This document shows, in pieces, positions 27,794 to 35,844 of a stretch of 43,597 bases of DNA. The position numbers and the translations under genes were made by a program. Numbering within the stretch: position 1 is the first letter of the stretch; every line of letters begins with the position of its first letter. The notes under the pieces are model-generated. The model had not been told where the DNA came from and searched no databases. It worked only from the letters and a program-made list of their open reading frames with translations. This DNA comes from Thermoflexus hugenholtzii JAD2 (GTDB lineage Bacteria; Chloroflexota; UBA11872; UBA12225), in contig CAMBEO010000014.1 in the NCBI GenBank assembly GCA_945865725.1, forward strand, positions 1 to 43,597. Direction: 5' to 3'.

Positions 27794-30700
27794 ATGGAAA
27801 CGTTTTTCGGCATCCCGACGACATGGCTGGCCGCCGGGTCAGTCGCCGTCCTCGCGACCGTCCTGGCTGCCCTCCATGGCGTGGCGCGCCGTCGGCCGGT
27901 CCTCCTTTCCCTCGCCTTGCGCCAGGTGCCAAGGCGCCCGGCCCAGACCGCGCTGATCGTCGTCGGCTTGATGATCTCGACGACGCTGATCACCGCGTCA
28001 CTGGCGACAGGCGACACGCTGACCTATTCGTTGCGATCGGCGGCGGTCGCCGAGATTGGCCGCCTCGACGTCGTCATCACCTACAGCAACGTGGCGCGCC
28101 TCGCAAACCAGGCGCTTGCGTCGGGCGACCCGTTCGCGCAGGTGTCCCCGTTCCCGTTCGCGACGTACGAGCGGTTGCGGGACGCCCGCGCGACCGACCC
28201 GGTCCTGTCGCGCGACGTGACCGGCATGACACCGGCCCTGTGGTTGACCTGTCGCGCGGTCGACCTGACCAGCAAGCAAGGGGCGGGCGCGGCGATCCGG
28301 GGCATCCCGCCTGACCATGACCGCGCGTTCGGCGACCTCGTCTCGCTTGACGGAACGCGGATCGACCTCGGGCAACTGGCACCCGGCGAAGCGGTGCTGA
28401 ATGCGTCAGGTGCGACGACCCTCGCCGCCCGGGTCGGTGACGACGTCACGTGCACCGGTGCGACGACGGCGCACCGGTTTCGCATTGCGGCCATCGCAGC
28501 CGCGACCGGCCTTGGCACGGGGTCGACGGTGGCCTTCACCGTGCCGCTGTCGCACGTGCAGGCAAGCTTGGGGACGCAGGCGGCAGCCGGCATCGCCAAC
28601 CCCGTGAACCAGGTCTGGGTAACCCTCCGGGGCACCGAGTTGAGCAGTGCCGAACTCGCGCCGGAGGTCGCGGCCGCGCTCAGGGGGCATCTCGTCAGCG
28701 AGGACGCGGAACGAGCGCTGAAAGCGTTCGTCCAGGAGTCGGAGTTCCGCGTCTCGCTCGCGAACCGTCGCCCGAACCTCCCGTTGCGCGTGCAAAGGGC
28801 CCTCGACGAACTGGACGTGCTGGTCACCGGACAGCCGCCCGCGATCAAGGACGCGCCGGGCGTGGGCGAGTTCTCGCTGGCCGTGCCGAGGGGCGCCAAG
28901 GAGGCGCGGGAGCGGCTGGACCGCGTGTTGCGGGTCGGCGGCCTGCGCGCGGCGCTGATCCAGGCGGCGCGCGACATGCCGGATGCCACCAAGGGGCCGA
29001 CGCTCGAAGGAATCCTGAGGGAGTCGACCGGCTACCTCATCCTGCCGATCAAGGAACAGGTACTGATCGCGGCCGACCGCGCGGGGAACGCGCTGACGAC
29101 GATCTTCCTCCTGTTCTCGCTGCTGTCGATCGCGACGGGGCTCCTGCTCGTGTTCCTCATCTTCTCGCTCCTGGTCGCCGCGCGCCGCAGCGAGCTGGGC
29201 ATCACGCGCGCCCTCGGCGCATCCGCGGGGGAACTGGTCGCCCTTGTCACCTTCGAGGGAGTGGCCTACGCCGCCCTCGCGACGGCCGTGGGCGTGCCGG
29301 CAGGACTCGCGGTGAGCCGCGGGCTGCTGGCCTTCCTCGTCTGGGCGGTCGAGTCCGGGTGGGCAGGCTTCACCGGGGCCGGCGCGCGCGTCGCCGAGGT
29401 CGCCAAGTGGGCGGCGGAACCGCGGAGCATCGTACTGGCCGGGGCGATCGGCCTGGTCCTGACGATCGCGACGGTCGCCATCGCCGCGTGGCGCGTGACG
29501 CGCGTGACGATCGTCACCGCGATTCGCGACCTGCCGGAACCACCGCGGCGAGCGAAGGGTGGGGTCCATCGAAGCGCAACATCGTCATCCGTGCATGCGC
29601 CCCCTGGCCAGCGTAAAACCTCTCACGGGGGGAGAGGGGGGAATGATGCCGACCTACCCACCCTGGTCACGGCATGGCGCGCGGCGCTTCGCGTCGGCGA
29701 ACATTGGCCGCAAGCACTATTGCCGGGTGGCATTGCCCTGGCCGCCTGGGCCGCGTGGGCCGGGCGGGGCACGTGGTTCACGTCGGGGCTGAGCCTCCTC
29801 GCCATCGCCGCCGGCCTCGCCGTGCGCGACCGTGCCGCCCGGTCACTCGACCACGACGACGCGCGCCGCCTCGGCTTCTCTGCCGGGGCCGGGCTCCTCG
29901 GCGTCCTGTGGATCCTTCCGTTCGATTACCAGGTCGCGATCGGGCTCAAGCCGTTCGATGGGGGCATCGAGTACTTCGCCATCGGGGGCCTCGCCTCCCT
30001 GGCGGCGGCGATGGTCGTCGCGAGCCTGAACGGTGACCTCGCGCACCGCGCGGTCGCGACGGCGCTGACCGCGGCCCGGCGCCCGGCGCCGGCGGTCCGC
30101 CTTGCCCTCGCCCACGTCTCGCGCAACCCGTACCGCACCGGGATGACCGCGATGATGTTTGCGGTCGTCATCTTCATGTTGACGATCATGCAGGTGCTGA
30201 CCGCGTCGATCAGCGACTCCCAGGGCGACCAGGACACGGCGTACGGCGGGTTCGAGGTCCAAGGGCAGACGTCGAACCAGGTCGTCACCTTCGGGCAGGT
30301 CCTGCCCGACGACCTTGCCCAGACGCTCGTGGGCAGCGCAGGCACCACGGCGACGGGGGGGACGGCCCCTACCTCTGCTGAAAGCTCCAACGCCCGGCGG
30401 GAGGGGGGAGAAGGACGCCCAGCGGACGCCGACCGCGCCCGGGCCGACCGCGCCGCGCGCCTGAGTCGCGACCCGTCAAGCCTGGCCGTCGAGGCCGTCG
30501 AGGACCCGGCACTTCGCCCGTACCTGGCCGGTGCCGGCACGAGGGTGACCTCGGCGGTCGCGCTCCTGCAACTGGCGGCGCCGCGACCGGCATGGGGCGG
30601 CTACGCGATCGCCGGGATCGACGAGGGGTTTGCGCGCGCGAACGCGATCCCGCTGGAGAACCGCACCGGCGATTTCCCCACGGATCGCGACGCGTGGCTT

Positions 30701-31555
30701 GCCGTCGCGCGCGACCCGTCGCTGGCGATCGTCGACTCGGGCGTGCTGCCCCGGCCCGAGGTGCGGGGAGGCACGCCTGGTCTCGGCATGATCGGGTTCA
30801 CCTTGGACGGCCTGCCGCCCGCGCCGGGAACGATGGCGCCGCAACGGGTCTGGGTCGCGAACCCGCTCACGGCGGGGGGGCAGGTCGGGTCGCGCCCGGT
30901 CACGATCGTCGGCGTGATCGACCGGCGCACGTCGCCAAACTTCCGGGGGGTGCACGTGTCCCTTGAGACGCTGCGTAGCCTCGGCCAGCCATTCCGGCCG
31001 GCACTGGCGCGGTATTACTACCGCTTGCACGGCAGCGTCGCGATCGGTGACGCGCGGGCGGCGCTTGGCGAGGCGTATTTCGGCGACGGTCTGCAGACGA
31101 CCGACCTCGAGGAGACGTACCGCAACCAGACCGGGCCGGTCCTGCTCGGGAGCGGCCTCCTGCAACTGTTCGTCGGGCTCGGCCTCGTCTCCGGCGTTGC
31201 CGCGCTCGCGGTCGTCGCGACCCGGTCGATCCTCGAACGGCGGCAGCAGATCGGCATGTTGCGCGCGGTTGGCGCGACCCGCCGCCAAGTCGCGGCCAGC
31301 CTCCTCCTTGAGGGGACGGTCGTCGTCGCCCTGGGGAGCGTGGCGGGCACGGCGCTCGGCCTCTGGACCTGCCGGAACGTGTTCGCGGTGCAGTTCTTCG
31401 ACCGCTTCCGGCCCGGCAGCGTGCTGATGGTCGTGCCGTGGGAACAGCTGGCGTCGACCATTGCCCTCACGTGCCTGGTTGCCCTGGCCGCGACCGTCAT
31501 CCCGGCCTGGCGCGGCGCATCGGTGCCCCCGGTGGCGGCGATCCGCACCGACTGA
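27794..31555 (+). CDS. FtsX-like/MacB-like ABC transporter permease
   Basis: Large permease with ...SLLVAARRSELGITRALGASAGELVALVTFEG and ATRSILERRQQIGMLRAVGATRRQVAASLLLEG motifs; directly follows its ATPase gene. ATG 27782 is also possible. Confidence 0.9.
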   Translation: METFFGIPTTWLAAGSVAVLATVLAALHGVARRRPVLLSLALRQVPRRPAQTALIVVGLMISTTLITASLATGDTLTYSLRSAAVAEIGRLDVVITYSNVARLANQALASGDPFAQVSPFPFATYERLRDARATDPVLSRDVTGMTPALWLTCRAVDLTSKQGAGAAIRGIPPDHDRAFGDLVSLDGTRIDLGQLAPGEAVLNASGATTLAARVGDDVTCTGATTAHRFRIAAIAAATGLGTGSTVAFTVPLSHVQASLGTQAAAGIANPVNQVWVTLRGTELSSAELAPEVAAALRGHLVSEDAERALKAFVQESEFRVSLANRRPNLPLRVQRALDELDVLVTGQPPAIKDAPGVGEFSLAVPRGAKEARERLDRVLRVGGLRAALIQAARDMPDATKGPTLEGILRESTGYLILPIKEQVLIAADRAGNALTTIFLLFSLLSIATGLLLVFLIFSLLVAARRSELGITRALGASAGELVALVTFEGVAYAALATAVGVPAGLAVSRGLLAFLVWAVESGWAGFTGAGARVAEVAKWAAEPRSIVLAGAIGLVLTIATVAIAAWRVTRVTIVTAIRDLPEPPRRAKGGVHRSATSSSVHAPPGQRKTSHGGRGGNDADLPTLVTAWRAALRVGEHWPQALLPGGIALAAWAAWAGRGTWFTSGLSLLAIAAGLAVRDRAARSLDHDDARRLGFSAGAGLLGVLWILPFDYQVAIGLKPFDGGIEYFAIGGLASLAAAMVVASLNGDLAHRAVATALTAARRPAPAVRLALAHVSRNPYRTGMTAMMFAVVIFMLTIMQVLTASISDSQGDQDTAYGGFEVQGQTSNQVVTFGQVLPDDLAQTLVGSAGTTATGGTAPTSAESSNARREGGEGRPADADRARADRAARLSRDPSSLAVEAVEDPALRPYLAGAGTRVTSAVALLQLAAPRPAWGGYAIAGIDEGFARANAIPLENRTGDFPTDRDAWLAVARDPSLAIVDSGVLPRPEVRGGTPGLGMIGFTLDGLPPAPGTMAPQRVWVANPLTAGGQVGSRPVTIVGVIDRRTSPNFRGVHVSLETLRSLGQPFRPALARYYYRLHGSVAIGDARAALGEAYFGDGLQTTDLEETYRNQTGPVLLGSGLLQLFVGLGLVSGVAALAVVATRSILERRQQIGMLRAVGATRRQVAASLLLEGTVVVALGSVAGTALGLWTCRNVFAVQFFDRFRPGSVLMVVPWEQLASTIALTCLVALAATVIPAWRGASVPPVAAIRTD
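29578..29642 (+). repeat. Dispersed repeat, A-C copy inside the FtsX-like CDS
   Basis: ACATCGTCATCCGTGCATGCGCCCCC...GCGTAAAACCTCTCACGGGGGGAGAGGGG. Confidence 0.85.
30374..30412 (+). repeat. Dispersed repeat, degenerate C copy inside the FtsX-like CDS
   Basis: CTGCTGAAAGCTCCAACGCCCGGCGGGAGGGGGGAG. Confidence 0.6.
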
Positions 31556-31683
31556 TCGGCGCGACCGCCGCCCGGCAAGGATCCTCTTACCGGTTCCTTA
31601 CGTGCGGTTGAGGCGCGCTTGAGGTTTTGGGCCTACGCTTGGGTCGTGGACGGGCGTTCGTTCCCGTCGCGGAGGCGAAGGTG

Positions 31684-32892
31684 ATGGAAACCACGGCGAA
31701 CGGCGGCAACGCCACCCCTCCCGTCCCGGTGCGCGTCGGACGGCGGGCCTTCATCCAGGGCGTACCGGTCGCGGCGCTGGTCGTCGCCGGCGCCATCGGT
31801 GGCGTCGCGGGCAGTGTCGTCACCGCGGTCCGTCTCGGGTCGGCGCCGCCAGTCGCGCACGCCGGACCGGCCCTCGCGGCACGCGGCGCCGTGGCCGACG
31901 CCGACATCGCCGCCCTCTACCGGCAGGTCAGCGGTTCGGTCGTCAGCGTCCAGACCGCCGCCGCGATCGCCCGCGCGCGCAGTGGTCGCACGCCGCCGAC
32001 GGGCGTCATCCCGGTTGGCGAGGGCACGGGCTTCGTCGTCGATGGCGACGGGACGATCCTGACCAACTTTCACGTGATCGACGGCGCAGACAAGGTCCGC
32101 GTGACCCTGATCGATGGCACGAGCGTGGATGCGCAGGTTGTCGGTTCGGACGCGTTCAGCGACGTCGCGGTCCTGCGCGCCGAGATCCCGGCCGGGCGCC
32201 TCGTCGTCGCGACCCTTGGCGACTCGGACATGGTGCAACCGGGGCAACTGGCCGTGGCGATCGGCACGCCGTTCGGCCTCGACCATTCGGTCACCGCCGG
32301 GATCGTCAGCGCCGTTGGGCGCGAGTTCGGCACGACACCGGGAGGGCGGCCGGCGCGCGGCCTGATCCAGACCGACGCGCCGATCAACCCGGGCAACTCC
32401 GGTGGGCCGCTCTTCAACGCCGCCGGCGAGGTCGTCGGCATGACGACCTCGATCGAAAGCCCCGTGCGCGGTAGCGTCGGCATCGGGTTCGCCGTGCCCG
32501 TCAATCGCGCGAAGACGGTCCTTGCCCTGGTCCGCGCGGGCAAGTCCGCGGACCCGGCCTGGCTTGGGGTCAGCGTCGGCCCCGTGTCGCCTGCCGTCGC
32601 GGCCACCCTCAAGCTCCCGTCGTCCGTGACGGCCGGCCTGGCGTTGTTGCGGGTCGTGCCGAATGGCCCGGCGGCGAGGGCCGGGCTGCGCGGGGCGGTC
32701 ACCGAGGATGGCACGCCCGCGGGCGATGTGGTCGTCGCGATCGATGGGCAGGCGGTCGCGCGCGTGGCCGACCTCACGGCCTACCTCGACCGGAAGGCGC
32801 CGGGCGACGCGGTGACCGTGACGATCTGGCGCGAGGGCCGCCGGTTGGAGGTGGGCGTCATGCTCACCGCCTGGCCACCGGCCGCGCCGTAG
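31684..32892 (+). CDS. HtrA/DegP-like S1C serine protease with PDZ domain
   Basis: TNFHVIDGA, SDVAVLRAE, NPGNSGGPLFN catalytic triad motifs; C-terminal PDZ-like segment; CGGAGGCGAAG SD. Confidence 0.93.
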   Translation: METTANGGNATPPVPVRVGRRAFIQGVPVAALVVAGAIGGVAGSVVTAVRLGSAPPVAHAGPALAARGAVADADIAALYRQVSGSVVSVQTAAAIARARSGRTPPTGVIPVGEGTGFVVDGDGTILTNFHVIDGADKVRVTLIDGTSVDAQVVGSDAFSDVAVLRAEIPAGRLVVATLGDSDMVQPGQLAVAIGTPFGLDHSVTAGIVSAVGREFGTTPGGRPARGLIQTDAPINPGNSGGPLFNAAGEVVGMTTSIESPVRGSVGIGFAVPVNRAKTVLALVRAGKSADPAWLGVSVGPVSPAVAATLKLPSSVTAGLALLRVVPNGPAARAGLRGAVTEDGTPAGDVVVAIDGQAVARVADLTAYLDRKAPGDAVTVTIWREGRRLEVGVMLTAWPPAAP

Positions 32893-32913
32893 GCGCTCCT
32901 CGAAGTGGGCGCG

Positions 32914-34077
32914 TCAGACGGCCAGGACACGGCGTTCGCCGGCGGGCGCGTCGTCCCCGCGCTGGGCAAGGCCACCGGTGGCGATGCCTTGCACCTCCCA
33001 GGCGATGCCCCCGAACCCTGCCGGGTTTGGTGAGGGACCGTCGCGCGCCGGACGGCGCAAGCGGAAATCGAGGACGTGCGTCGCGAGGGCGCGAGGGCCC
33101 TCGTTATCCGCATACGCGCCCCCGGCCTGAAAACTCTCACGGGAGGAGAGGGGGAGACGGGCGGCGCCCGAGATGAGGGCGGCCCCGGCGGCGCCACGCG
33201 CCCGGTACGTCCGGACCTCGAGGGAGAGGCCGGCCAGTTCGCCATCGCGCCACGCCCACCGGTGGTCGGCAAGGACGAGGCGGAAGGCGGCCGACGGCCC
33301 GAGGAGGGCGCGCGGCGCGGCGCCGCGGCCGGTCACGCCCGGGCCGGTCGTCGCGACGAACAGCGCGGATCCGGCGCGAGCCGCCATCGACGCGAGGGTG
33401 GTCGCGGTGGCGGTCGAGAGGCGCGCACCCGCCGGGAACGGGCAGAGGATCGCGTCGAACGCCTCGCTGCGCAAGAGGATGAAGAGGGCATCGACGATGG
33501 CGCGCGGCGTCGTGTCGCCCGGGCCGGTCGGTGGACGCACGATGACCGGGCGGCAGGCCGGAGGCAGGCCAGCGGCAATGAGGGCGGGCGGGTAGAGGCG
33601 CGCACCGTGGTCGACCGGCACGTCGAGGATGGCGAGGAGGTCGGGGCGGAGGGCGGCGGCCCAGGCCAGCATGAAGGTGAGACGCCCGGCACCGGTCGCC
33701 GCGCCCACCTCGAGGATGGGTGGCACGGACAGGGGGCGCCCATCGCGCGACGTCGCACCAGGCCACCATGGCGGCAGGTCTGACGGGCGCGGCGCAATCC
33801 CGGTCGCGTGGCCCGGCGGCGCACCGGGACCGGGAGAACCCTCGTTATCCGCGTACGCGATCCCTCCCCCGCTGCGGCGGACCCGGGAAGCATGACCCTC
33901 CCCCCGCGCCTGGTCAAGGTAGACGAGGCTTCCCGCCCCCCACCGCTGGTGCACGGCGTCGAGGACGCGCGCAAGGGCCTGCCTCCCGGTGGCGGCCGCC
34001 CGAGGCGTTGTAGGGTCGGGCACGGTCACGGTCACGGGCACGGTCACGGTCACGGGCACGGTCACGGTCACGGTCAC
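32914..34077 (-). CDS. RecA/ImuA-like protein with degenerate Walker A
   Basis: ALARVLDAVHQRWGAGSLVYLDQ followed by PILEVGAATGAGRLTFMLAWAAALRPDLLAILDVPVDHGARLYPPALIAAGL parallels the RecA N-terminal and P-loop layout. Two repeat-derived segments in frame; N-terminus from a GTGACC tandem. Confidence 0.65.
   Translation of the reverse strand: MTVTVTVPVTVTVPVTVTVPDPTTPRAAATGRQALARVLDAVHQRWGAGSLVYLDQARGEGHASRVRRSGGGIAYADNEGSPGPGAPPGHATGIAPRPSDLPPWWPGATSRDGRPLSVPPILEVGAATGAGRLTFMLAWAAALRPDLLAILDVPVDHGARLYPPALIAAGLPPACRPVIVRPPTGPGDTTPRAIVDALFILLRSEAFDAILCPFPAGARLSTATATTLASMAARAGSALFVATTGPGVTGRGAAPRALLGPSAAFRLVLADHRWAWRDGELAGLSLEVRTYRARGAAGAALISGAARLPLSSRESFQAGGAYADNEGPRALATHVLDFRLRRPARDGPSPNPAGFGGIAWEVQGIATGGLAQRGDDAPAGERRVLAV
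33098..33155 (+). repeat. Dispersed repeat, A-C copy inside the RecA-like CDS (antisense)
   Basis: CCCTCGTTATCCGCATACGCGCCCCCGGCCTGAAAACTCTCACGGGAGGAGAGGGGGAG. Confidence 0.9.
33839..33890 (+). repeat. Dispersed repeat, A-B copy inside the RecA-like CDS (antisense)
   Basis: CCCTCGTTATCCGCGTACGCGATCCCTCCCCCGCTGCGGCGGACCCGGGAAGC. Confidence 0.9.
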
Positions 34078-34080
34078 GGC
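34021..34080. repeat. Hexanucleotide tandem repeat (CACGGK)10
   Basis: 10 contiguous 6-bp units; higher-order 18-bp pattern CACGGTCACGGTCACGGG. Confidence 0.95.
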
Positions 34081-34130
34081 GCGAGTATAGAACTAATGTT
34101 CCAGATCGCGCCTCGCCTTGCGGCCCAGAT

Positions 34131-34229
34131 CCCTCGTTATCCGCGTACGCGCTCCCTGGACTGCCCCCACCATCGTTATCCGCGTACGCGCCTCCTGGAC
34201 TGCCCCCACCATCGTTATCCGCGTACGCG
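34131..34229. repeat. 39-bp tandem array of dispersed-repeat module A (2.5 units)
   Basis: CCMTCGTTATCCGCGTACGCG begins at 34131, 34170 and 34209, with near-identical 18-nt CYYCCTGGACTGCCCCCA spacers. Confidence 0.92.
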
Positions 34230-34310
34230 ATCCCTCCCCCGCTGCGGCGGGAGAGGGAAGCACCACCTCCACCCCCGGCGCTTGGGTAAAAGCCCTCACC
34301 GGAAGAGGCA
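34230..34310. repeat. Dispersed repeat hairpin module B plus C-like tail
   Basis: ATCCCTCCCCCGCTGCGGCGGGAGAGGGAAGCACCACC then GTAAAAGCCCTCACCGGAAGAGG at the queA 3' end. Confidence 0.85.
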
Positions 34311-35612
34311 GGCGTCGCCGAACGAGTAGAAGCGGTACCGAGACCCGATGGCCGCGGCGTACGCCGCCCGGACGGTGGCCATCCCGGCGAACGCGGAGAC
34401 GAGCATGAGCAAGGTCGATCGGGGGACGTGGAAGTTGGTGACGAGGGCATCGGCAACAAGGAACGGCGCGCCGGGGACCAGGAAGAGGCGCGTCCACCCG
34501 TGCCACCCGGTCGCGGGGAGGTCGGCCCGCGCGGCACCGTGCGCCCGCGCCCACGACTCGGTCGCGCGGACGGCCGTCGTGCCGACGCAGGTCACGCGCC
34601 GGCCTTCCCGACGGGCGCGGGCGATCACCGCCGCCGTGGCATCGGGCACGACGGCGTACTCGGCGTGCATCGGGTGGTCGGCAATCCGGTCGACGCGGAC
34701 GGGAAGGAACGTGTCGGCCCCCACATGAAGGGTGACCGGGACGACCTCGACACCGCGGGCGCGCACGGACTCGAGGAGGGCGGGGGTGAAGTGAAGCCCG
34801 GCGGTGGGTGCCGCGGCGGAACCGGTCTCGCGCGCGTAGACGGTCTGGTAGCGGCTGCCGTCGACGAGACGTTGCCGGACGTAGGGGGGCAGGGGAACGT
34901 CGCCGTGGCGCACCGTCACCTCGTCAACCGGCCGGTCAAACCGGACCGCAATCCCGCCAGAAGCGAGGCGCGGGCCGACCTCGGCACGGGCGGGAGCGGT
35001 CGGCGACTCCCGGATGGAGACGGCGAGCGAAGGACCATCGTCATCCGCGCATGCGCCCCCACTACCCCCACCCTCAGTCCCTCCCCCGCTGCGGCGGGAG
35101 AGGGAAGCACTACCCTCCCCCGCTTCGCGGGAGAGGGAGGCAGCATCCAAGGGCGACTCGATCACGAGGACCTGGCCCGCGCGCAACCGGTTGGCCGGGC
35201 GCACGAGGGCCTCCCACCAGGGCGACCACCCTCCCTCATCCTCACCCTCACCCCCTGCCCCTCTCCCGGGGGGAGAGGGGAGGTGGAGGACCGGTCGCAG
35301 GAGGAGCAACTCGGCGCGACCGCCGGTCGGGCGCCGCGCGTGCAAGCGGGCGGCGATCACGCGGCTGTCGTTGACGACCAGGACATCGCCCGGGTCAAGC
35401 AGGTCGGGCAGGTCGCGGAACGCGCGATGGGTGAGGCCCGCGGTCGCGCAGTCGATGACAAGGAGCCGGCTCGCGTCGCGCGGTTCAACCGGCGCCTGCG
35501 CGACCAGCTCCGGGGGCAGGTCGTAGTCGAACTCGTCGGTCAGGGCTTCGGACTGCGGGCGGGGCCAAGGGACGTCGGCGACCTCCGGCGAGGCTTCGGG
35601 GGCACTGGTCAT
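34296..35612 (-). CDS. queA: S-adenosylmethionine:tRNA ribosyltransferase-isomerase
   Basis: LTDEFDYDLPPELVAQAPVEPRDASRLLVID...DVLVVNDSRVIAARL...PLPPYVRQRLVDGSRYQTVYARETGSAAAPTAGLHFT...NFHVPRSTLLMLVSAFAG. Contains two repeat-derived in-frame insertions. Confidence 0.95.
   Translation of the reverse strand: MTSAPEASPEVADVPWPRPQSEALTDEFDYDLPPELVAQAPVEPRDASRLLVIDCATAGLTHRAFRDLPDLLDPGDVLVVNDSRVIAARLHARRPTGGRAELLLLRPVLHLPSPPGRGAGGEGEDEGGWSPWWEALVRPANRLRAGQVLVIESPLDAASLSREAGEGSASLSRRSGGGTEGGGSGGACADDDGPSLAVSIRESPTAPARAEVGPRLASGGIAVRFDRPVDEVTVRHGDVPLPPYVRQRLVDGSRYQTVYARETGSAAAPTAGLHFTPALLESVRARGVEVVPVTLHVGADTFLPVRVDRIADHPMHAEYAVVPDATAAVIARARREGRRVTCVGTTAVRATESWARAHGAARADLPATGWHGWTRLFLVPGAPFLVADALVTNFHVPRSTLLMLVSAFAGMATVRAAYAAAIGSRYRFYSFGDACLFR
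35035..35137 (+). repeat. Dispersed repeat, A-B-B' inside queA (antisense)
   Basis: CCATCGTCATCCGCGCATGCGC...CCCTCCCCCGCTGCGGCGGGAGAGGG (35079-35104) and CCCTCCCCCGCTTCGCGGGAGAGGG (35113-35137). Confidence 0.92.
35226..35284 (+). repeat. Dispersed hairpin repeat inside queA, second site
   Basis: CCCTCACCCCCTGCCCCTCTCCCGGGGGGAGAGGGGAGG; perfect 10-bp stem 35258-35280. Confidence 0.88.
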
Positions 35613-35765
35613 GGTGTCGGCAATCCTGCGAGCCTCGCTGTCCCCCACCGTGCCGTCACGAATGATGCCGTCCCCCGCCGCGCCGTCATCGCGATCCCGT
35701 CCCGCGACCACCGCATCCTACGCATCGTCGGCAAATGGTAGGGGTCTGAACCGGGACCGCGAAGG

Positions 35766-35820
35766 CTCCCTCTCCCGTCGAAGCGTTGAGGGTGCTTGTC
35801 GCGTCAGACGGGAGGGAGCC
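35766..35820. repeat. Degenerate dispersed repeat between queA and ruvB
   Basis: GGCTCCCTCTCCCGTCGAAGCGTTGAGGGTGCTTGTCGCGTCAGACGGGAGGGAGCC, inverted-repeat ends GGCTCCCTCxC / GGGAGGGAGCC. Confidence 0.6.
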
Positions 35821-35844
35821 AAGGCCAGTCCATGCGGCGCGACG

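Noticed and set aside
34131-34260. CRISPR-like array
   Set aside because: Linkers between the 21-bp modules are near-identical, not unique spacers; only three units and no cas genes. It is a simple 39-bp tandem.
391-35820. Insertion sequence or transposon
   Set aside because: No transposase, integrase or RAYT-like ORF is recognisable; the repeats are short non-autonomous modules.
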